Assembly: GCA_905221605.1 (NCBI GenBank)
Contig: CAJNDS010000434.1
Location: forward strand, 1-62,000
Reading direction: 5' to 3'
Length of the DNA stretch: 62,000 bases
From: Symbiodinium natans
Lineage: Eukaryota > Sar > Dinophyceae > Suessiales > Symbiodiniaceae
Both the position numbers and the translations under genes were made by a program. Within the stretch, counting starts at the first letter, position 1; every line of letters starts with the position of its first letter. A model generated the notes under the pieces. The model saw only the letters and a list, made by a program, of their open reading frames with translations, had not been told where the DNA came from and did not search any database. Shown here piece after piece: positions 55,676 to 62,000 of the stretch.

Positions 55676-58611
55676 GTGAAGCAATCGCGGGCACCACTCG
55701 CAGATTTAGGATTCGCATCGAGAAGGCACATAGGCAACGCTGGGAACATGGCGAAATGTGCGGCATTGAGGCAAAGGCTTGATCAGCCACTCCAACGAGT
55801 TCTGCAGGAGGCTCATGAGGTTCATTCTGAGCTGCAATATCCTTAGCTATCGACCCCTAACTCGGCATTTAAGGCCCTGTACCTCCACCATGTTCTGCAA
55901 CAACCACAGGGGCCTAAAGACGAGACACTTACCAAGACTTGTGCTCAGCACCAGCCCATGAAGGGCATCGGGTTTCCAGCGAGTAGCAGACTTACCAATA
56001 CTATGACCGAAAAGGGTGGACTGCGTGCCAGCCGGGCCTTGTTGTCGCTTGATTGTGGCTTTCGCGCCGATACATGCCGATAAATGGGGCCCGTTCGACT
56101 TTTTGGCGGCTGAGCCGCGAAGACGACATGTGGCACGGCTGCAGGCGGAAATCTGGCCGACCGTGACGGCAGCCGATTCAGTACATGCACGGATTGTGCA
56201 ATGGTCCATTTGCTGCCGCAGACTATGTGCTGCCAGGACACATACCCCTCTGCAGGTGGATGACGCAAGAAGAAGGAAGATGCCTGGGCCCGGCGTGCTC
56301 CGAAAACGCAACTCCTGCAGCTGCAGCTTTGCTAAAGCGCCCCGGCTTCCAGCCGAGAGGCGTCTGATTGCATGATCTTCTTATTCTGTGATCATATCAT
56401 TATTCTCTCATATTCATGGATGATTAGTACTTTACGGAAATAAAACTCATGTTATATCATTGTACTACTATATGACTATAGGCAAGGCAGGGAACTTCCG
56501 CCGCTGCCCACGTGGCCGTGAGGACACTGCAGAGAATGGCGGCCGCAATCTGCAATTGGCTGTGGTTTCCATACCTTCACCCCAAGGCTCCAACACCCCA
56601 AGGCTCCAACACCGTGATTCGAAAGTGTAGGTTTAGGGTTTAGGGCTTAGGGCTTAGGGTTCAGGGTTCAGGGTTCAGGGTTTAGGCTGATTTGATGGGT
56701 TTGGCTCTGCCTGTTTTCGGGGGGCAGAGGCATGCCTGTGTAATGAACCCAGCCAGCAGCAGCAGGCGAGACTGAGTGCCAAGGACACAAGCCAGGTGAC
56801 TCCCAAGCGGAGCAAGTACATGGTCAGCTGCTTTCGAGCCGACAGGCTCACATGTGGCGGTCTGCACTGTCACAAGATGCCAGATATTTGAAGTACCATG
56901 GCTCATGTGATTGCAGGGTGTCGAAAAGCGGGGAACATAGACACAGAACTGGGAGGCCCCTGCCCACGGAGACCTGAACCGCATCAGCTGATAGGCACCT
57001 TTCCAAGTTTCAGGAAGGTCTCAGTAGCCGGATTTTCCACAGGTAGGGTTGTTGCGATAGCGCTGCGCTGCAATCCCAGTGCCTTCTCGCAAGGTTGCCA
57101 TTGAGAACCTGGTATCACCCACTCCCCGCTACCACCTAAGGCAATTGCTGGCCCCCCAGCAGGTGGATGAGACAGTTCAACAGATGGAAGAAAACGGACA
57201 ATTGCCGAGCCTTGCTGAAGTGCGTCCGTCTTGCTCAGACAGCACCTCTTGGAGTCTTGTGCCCAACACTGTCAATACCCGCACCAGCATCAAAGACTGC
57301 ACCTGGACTTGGACTAGACTCATCCTTTCCATCTTTGGGTTTATTGAATCCTCCAAGCCATCTGCATCTTGGCAGCACGAAGCTATGCGGCGGCGCTTCG
57401 CATGTAGCGGCAGGGTCCTGGAACTTCGTCGCTTCTGGAATGGAGCCTGAAGTGTGATGTTGCCTGACCTGCACCCACGTCGTGGCTGAAGACGCACAGC
57501 ATGCGCATGGGCCGCATGGGCCACGGAAACTGAAAGTCTTCCAAAAAAAACGTCGCTCCGTGTGGCCTCAAACTTCAAATCTTCCTGGCCGGATGAGAAA
57601 CAATGTCGGCCATGATGTAGCATGCACTCATATCCAACATTCCTAAACCCTAAACCCTAACCCTAAGCTCTAAACCCTAAACTCTAGCATGAGTCGGGCT
57701 GATTCATGCGGCCTCTGCACTGCCATGAGACTCAAGCTGCCAGTCATCGCGCCCTTCGGGCTCCGGTTCGATGGCTGGCTGCTCCAAAGCGCCACCTCGG
57801 TTTAGGGTTTAGGGTTTAGATGGTTTAGGGTTTCGGGTTTAGGGTTTAGGGATTAGGGTTTAGGGTTTAGGGTTAAGGGTTTTAGGGTTTTAGGGTTTAG
57901 GGTTCAGGGTTCAGGGTTCAGGGTTCAGGGTTCAGGGTTCAGGGTTCAGGGTTCAGGGTTCAGGGTTCAGGGTTCAAAGGCTACCCCAGCGTGCTCGTTC
58001 AAGTGAGGCCAAAGAGGACAGCAAGGCCACACAAAGGCAAGCAGCGACAGCGGCTGATCTAAGGGCCACGCAGGCTGGAGCTCGGGGCATTGGGGGTCCC
58101 AGCACCCATGAACAGAAAAGCTTCGACTTCCCATTCACAGGTTTCAAAGGTCGGTTGCTACGCGATTCCGCTCGACGACGAACACACGGCTGCATGAGCA
58201 TGATCTTCGAAGCAAGAACAGCAGAAGTTTTCAGACGGGCCACACTTTCACGACGCCATCTGTCATGCAGCTTTTCCAGCTTTGGGCCGGATGTCAACAG
58301 TCAGCCTACCTACGTGCCGATTCCGTCGTGCTCCCCGGCTAACCAGGAAGCCTCGGCAGAAAGCTTCAGAACGAAACATACGAAACTCTCTACGGAAGTC
58401 CCAGGCTCTGCACCGTGGCACGTTGTTCAGCGCGCTGCGTCCGCCGTGGTCAAGAGATGGCAGGAGGCTCTCCAACAAAAGCAATCCGGGCCTGGCAGCC
58501 TCTCGCTCGCGTGTCTGCAATAGACTGCAATTCCAGGGACTCCACGAAAGTCGCAGGCCTTCCAAAGGAGGATGACAAAGTCATCTGAAGTCACCAGCAC
58601 AGTCCGTACTG
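55676..58611. other. No gene identified; weak minus-strand exon signals
   Basis: A minus frame ending at 56682 (NIWHLVTVQTATCEPV, then SHLACVLGTQSRLLLLAGF) and a minus frame at about 58135-58290 (GPKLEKLHDRWRRESVARLK) have coding-like composition but no family. TTTAGGG/TTCAGGG at 56629-56690 and CCCTAAA at 57640-57690. Confidence 0.4.
57799..57976. repeat. TTTAGGG tract grading into a TTCAGGG array
   Basis: Irregular TTTAGGG units at 57799-57900 are followed by about eleven perfect TTCAGGG units at 57900-57975. Like the TTTAGGC block at 11878, the variant is clustered and homogeneous. Confidence 0.95.
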
Positions 58612-60478
58612 TCATGTCGGCACGTCCAACTTTGACTCTGCAGATGCAGTCCCAGTCCCCGCAAGCACGGCACCAGGTGCTGGCACAGCGGCTGGCATTC
58701 CAGCCGCTGGCACAGCGGCTGGCGTTCCAGCCGCTGGCACTGCGGCTGCGGCTGCTTTCGGTGGATCTGGCTGCGCTGGCTGCTGCTGGCTTGGCTGAAG
58801 AGGCTGTACCTGTATCTGGCTCGCCACCTCAGTCAGCTGAGTCAGCTGCTGAGGTCTCTGCTGCGGTTGCACTGGCTGCATGGGCTGCATCGCCTGCGTC
58901 TGACCTTGAAGAGTTGGCTGTGTGGGTGGCTTCGCGCTCTCCTGCTGTGGGGCATTGCCACTTGGGGCTGGGGTCGAAGGCAGATCGTTTGCCGGATACT
59001 GTGCTTTGCCTGGGTCTGCAGGGGCTGCTTGCGCATGACTTGACTGCGCCGCTGGCAGAGATGAGGTGGGATCCATTGTGGGGGTCGAAACACCGAGAAG
59101 TTGACGACAGGCGGCCAATTTGCGAATCACCTCCGCATGATCTGCCTCCAGCTTTTGTAGGCGTCCGTGCGCGGCCGGGTGCTTGCTGAGGAAGGGCCCA
59201 AAATCCCGTGCGAAGCCGGCACATGCCTTGAGAGCCGCCTCTGCTGCAGAAGAGGTCTCACACAAGTGCTTGTGCTCGGCAGCGTCAAGCACGCTGCTAA
59301 GTGGTCGGTCCATGACAGTCAACAAGTCGATCTCAGCCTTGTGCTTCGCGATGATGCTTGTGCAAAGGTCCGACTCATCATGGAGTAGCTGAATTCGCTT
59401 CTCTTCATGTCCCACATGTTCCAACAGCACGTTCAGCAAGTGGCTGTCAAACTGCGCAGCCTTGGCACTGAGATCCTCAGCTGCTGCAGACAGGGCGCGC
59501 ACTGCCAGCACCTCTGTCTCAGCAGCGGCTTGTTTGACCTTGCAGGGTTCAGGAACGCAACATGCATCCGACACATCATCACTGCAGAAGCCTGAAACGT
59601 GCTTGTTCCGCAGATGGGGATTGCATTTAGACTAATTCCAGGGCTAAATACAGGGAAGTTGCTGCAATCAGCCAAGGCCTTCTCTGCAGCGGCACGCTCC
59701 TTCCTGGCAGCTAGGCCCAGCTCCTCGACCTCGCTGAGGTTCTTGCGAAACGTGGCCTCCACCTCTTCAAGCGCCCGGCGACGGCGATCCTTCTCTGCAA
59801 GATAGTTCCGCTGCCCTTCACGTGCAGCATGCAGCTTCTCATCGATGGTATGCAGCTGCTGGCGAAGTTGGAGCTTCTTTGTCTCCAAGGACTCAATGCT
59901 CGTGTCCGCAGCATCTCGCTGGGAATCTACCGCGCCAAGGTCTTTTGCAAGAGCCTCCTGTGCGTCGCGAAGCTCCTGCTGCAGTCCACGCTGTCTCTGT
60001 CCAACACCTACCAGCTTGCAGGCAGACAATGGCAGACATCTAAAGCATCTGGGCTTTCTCTGTTCACGCACCATCTCAAAACTGGACCTTCTCCTTGACC
60101 GAGCGAGGTGATGTAGGCCTGCGAGCTATGTGAGCTGTGAGCTCCAAGCACGCAAAAAAGCTCCTCCCATTCTGGGGCTCGTTCTCCGGCACATTCACTG
60201 CTCGTCTTGAGCGAGACGTTGATTATGGGTAAGACCAAGCAAAATTGAAGGAAGACCAAGCCTCCAAGCCAACAAAAACGAAGCCCGATATTTCAAGTTC
60301 GCCTGGTTCCATGGATTGGAACGGTTCGATCAAACCTGTCTGTTGCAAGTAAACAATTCCCACTCGACCCATCGCATATAACCTCGTGTGCCTGATCAAC
60401 TTTCTCGGCTTCTGACTTGTTGCGAAGATCATCTCGATGAATCACAGTCAGTCTGTCTGGAGGTTCACGGGCCCCCAC
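58612..60478 (-). CDS. Coiled-coil protein with Pro/Gln/Ala-rich C-terminal tail
   Basis: Exon 59673-60007 encodes a long charged helix (GLQQELRDAQEALAKDLGAV, LETKKLQLRQQLHTIDEKLH, RRRALEEVEATFRKNLSEVE). A GC donor at 59672 joins in phase to exon 58612-59538 (VKQAAAETEVLAVRALSAAA, LLEHVGHEEKRIQLLHDESD, HGRLQKLEADHAEVIRKLAA), followed by about 150 residues of Pro/Gln/Ala repeats with PAAVPAAG tandem units near 58670-58745 and a stop at 58612. Likely N-terminal exons: about 60365-60478 (Met at 60478, RNKSEAEKVDQAHEV) and about 60090-60210, both less certain. Heptad-like hydrophobic spacing supports a structural or scaffold role; no named family recognised. Confidence 0.7.
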
Positions 60479-60769
60479 CGCCCCGCCGCCGGCCCACGGG
60501 CCCGCCCGGAACTACAACGGACCTAGGCCGAGATATGGGGAACAAGGACGTCAACAATTGACGACAGTTGCGAGGATGGCGATCGCGGCCGCGCCCGCGC
60601 TCAGGCAAGAGCACGATTTTCATCCAGGCCCCGATACAAAAAACATGATCCGGGCCGAGGGGGCCACCTGTGTAATTAACGTTGATACACCCGCAGCTTT
60701 GACTCTTGGCACACTGCGCGGGGAAAAAGGGGGATCATGGTTTGAGGAGAGCTGCCCAGTTGGACTTGA

Positions 60770-60901
60770 GCTCAACCACGCCTCGACGTCTTCCGAGATG
60801 CTCTGGAGTTGCTGGCTGCGATCCTCCAGAAGCTTGGGTCACTTGAAGAAGTTCTACCACAAGCCCTGCGAATTCTGGGAAAAGATGTTCTCCATATGTA
60901 G
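60770..60901 (+). CDS. C-terminal plus-strand exon, helical, unidentified
   Basis: The frame reads RLDVFRDALELLAAILQKLG, then SLEEVLPQALRILGKDVLHM and a TAG at 60899-60901. Strong amphipathic-helix pattern and G/C-biased third positions; the longer overlapping open frame (60558-60926) is in another phase and looks worse. Upstream exons were not resolved. With the minus-strand coiled-coil gene starting near 60478, this marks a probable strand switch. Confidence 0.45.
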   Translation, partial: AQPRLDVFRDALELLAAILQKLGSLEEVLPQALRILGKDVLHM

Positions 60902-62000
60902 ATATCATCTACCTTCCTGGAACTGACTGCTATGCCCTGCTATGACGCTTATGGGGTGCTACGACGTGCCGCCACCCTACCTCTGCACTCGTCGAGACTT
61001 GTGCTTGTCCCTGCGCGATGGCAGAGAAGTCTCGGAAGCGCAGAGAAACGCAGAGACATGCTTGCTGGTTCTCGAGTTAAGTGCCTTACATCCCCCCATA
61101 TTTTACCCTGGGAGGAAATCGCACCTACTTCCCTCAGTCCCAGGTGAGAACCAGTAAGCAAGGATGCTTCAAGAACAACCGAGTTCGCACCTCCAGCAAA
61201 GACTGGTGGAGTGCCTCGGAGCAACGGGCCAAACAGTGCGAGCTGCGTTGGGGTACCTTTGAGACTTGTATTCAGTGTCTGCGGCGGTTCGAAAAAGGCA
61301 CCGTTTCTACTTGCTTGTGTGAGTCACATGGCATGCCGAGAACACAATGAGTCCCACACCCACACCCACCCACCTACACACACACACACACACAACACAC
61401 ACACACACACACACACACACATAACACACCCAACACACACGGAGACACACAGAGACACACACAGGGCTTCAGTTCGGGAAGCCAAACGCGAAAAGAAAGC
61501 ATCCTTGAACGCGCTTTGACGCACCGCTCTTGCGACCTCAGGATCTGCGAGGCGGCGTTGTCAGCACCACTTGAGGAGTACTGCACAGCGGCGAAGTAGC
61601 ATGCAAGGATGTTCGAGAAAAGACGCTTCCGAAGCTGCTTCTGGGGCACCATCGAATTTTTCCGCAGAGAGGACTATCGCCGTGCAGGGATGACATAAAC
61701 TCACACTGATAGCCATCCTGCAAAGAAAAGCCCCGTGAGACGAAACCCGACTCGCTTGGAAACTGCATATGTTGTCGAGAATCTAGACGAAGATTTGGCT
61801 GCGTGAGCGACATGCACCTCCCATATTCCATGAGTTGTCAAGATTATGCCCCTCGAATTAAACTTCTATCGCTTATGACGTAGACAGGCAAGTTCCAGCA
61901 TCCTATGACGACTGCGTCAGAGTGGGTTTGGAGGTTCTGTCCTATCTGACGGGCCGGCCCTGACCGTTGTTCATCTTGCTTGAGGGCTTGTAGGCTGGAG
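60902..62000. other. Plus-strand exon-like blocks, (CA)n tract, family F end
   Basis: Plus frames at about 60942-61140 (before a CAG|GTGAGA donor) and about 61197-61302 look coding, but which phase is right is unclear. (CA)n at 61374-61455. Near 61829-61846 TTGTCAAGATTATG matches the terminus of the family F element at 10092, without a visible partner before the window ends. Confidence 0.4.

Overview
The window reads as nuclear DNA of a photosynthetic dinoflagellate. The evidence is: genes cut into many very short exons; splice donors that are often GC instead of GT, with AG|G acceptors; nearly all recognisable genes on one strand, packed head to tail; a plastid-type light-dependent protochlorophyllide reductase; and dozens of interstitial tracts of the telomere-like heptamer TTTAGGG/CCCTAAA. 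There is nothing bacterial, and continuous ORFs are mostly misleading here: the genes below were recovered by joining conserved protein blocks across frames. The species cannot be fixed from this sequence.

Layout, left to right. 1-2322: triplet-repeat DNA, a cluster of AAATTTTCCGGAAATTT-like palindromes and an AT-rich island. 2323-7731 (minus): a complete atypical MAP kinase in about 21 exons, its introns stuffed with TTTAGGG tracts. 7732-14740: gene-poor, with a 360-bp TTTAGGC array at 11878-12236. 14741-20479 (minus): fragments of four unidentified multi-exon genes. 20749-23669 (minus): a ZCCHC17/pNO40-like protein (S1 domain, CCHC knuckle, Lys/Ser tail). 23670-28300: mostly repeats, including a telomere-repeat palindrome at 25905-26176. 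28300-29840 (minus): exons carrying the ELNG-type repeat common in dinoflagellates. 32234-35133 (minus): proline iminopeptidase. 35252-39888 (minus): protochlorophyllide reductase, about 20 exons, ending about 120 bp before the iminopeptidase start. 41985-47137 (minus): a multi-pass membrane protein, an unidentified C-terminus, a secreted Pro/Gln-rich protein and a uridine-kinase-like P-loop kinase. 52921-54553 (minus): C-terminal part of a CAS1-domain sugar O-acetyltransferase. 58612-60478 (minus): a coiled-coil protein with a Pro/Gln/Ala tail. From about 60560 the coding signal appears to switch to the plus strand.

The genes do not form one pathway; they look like an ordinary housekeeping tandem array. 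The most striking content is in the non-coding DNA: several families of about 100-bp TIR-bearing, MITE-like elements (one with a clear 9-bp target duplication), repeatedly in or beside introns; telomere-like heptamer tracts with sub-variants (TTTAGGC, TTCAGGG); and a back-to-back telomere palindrome. These are candidates for recent intron- and genome-expanding elements, but no new enzymatic system was seen.
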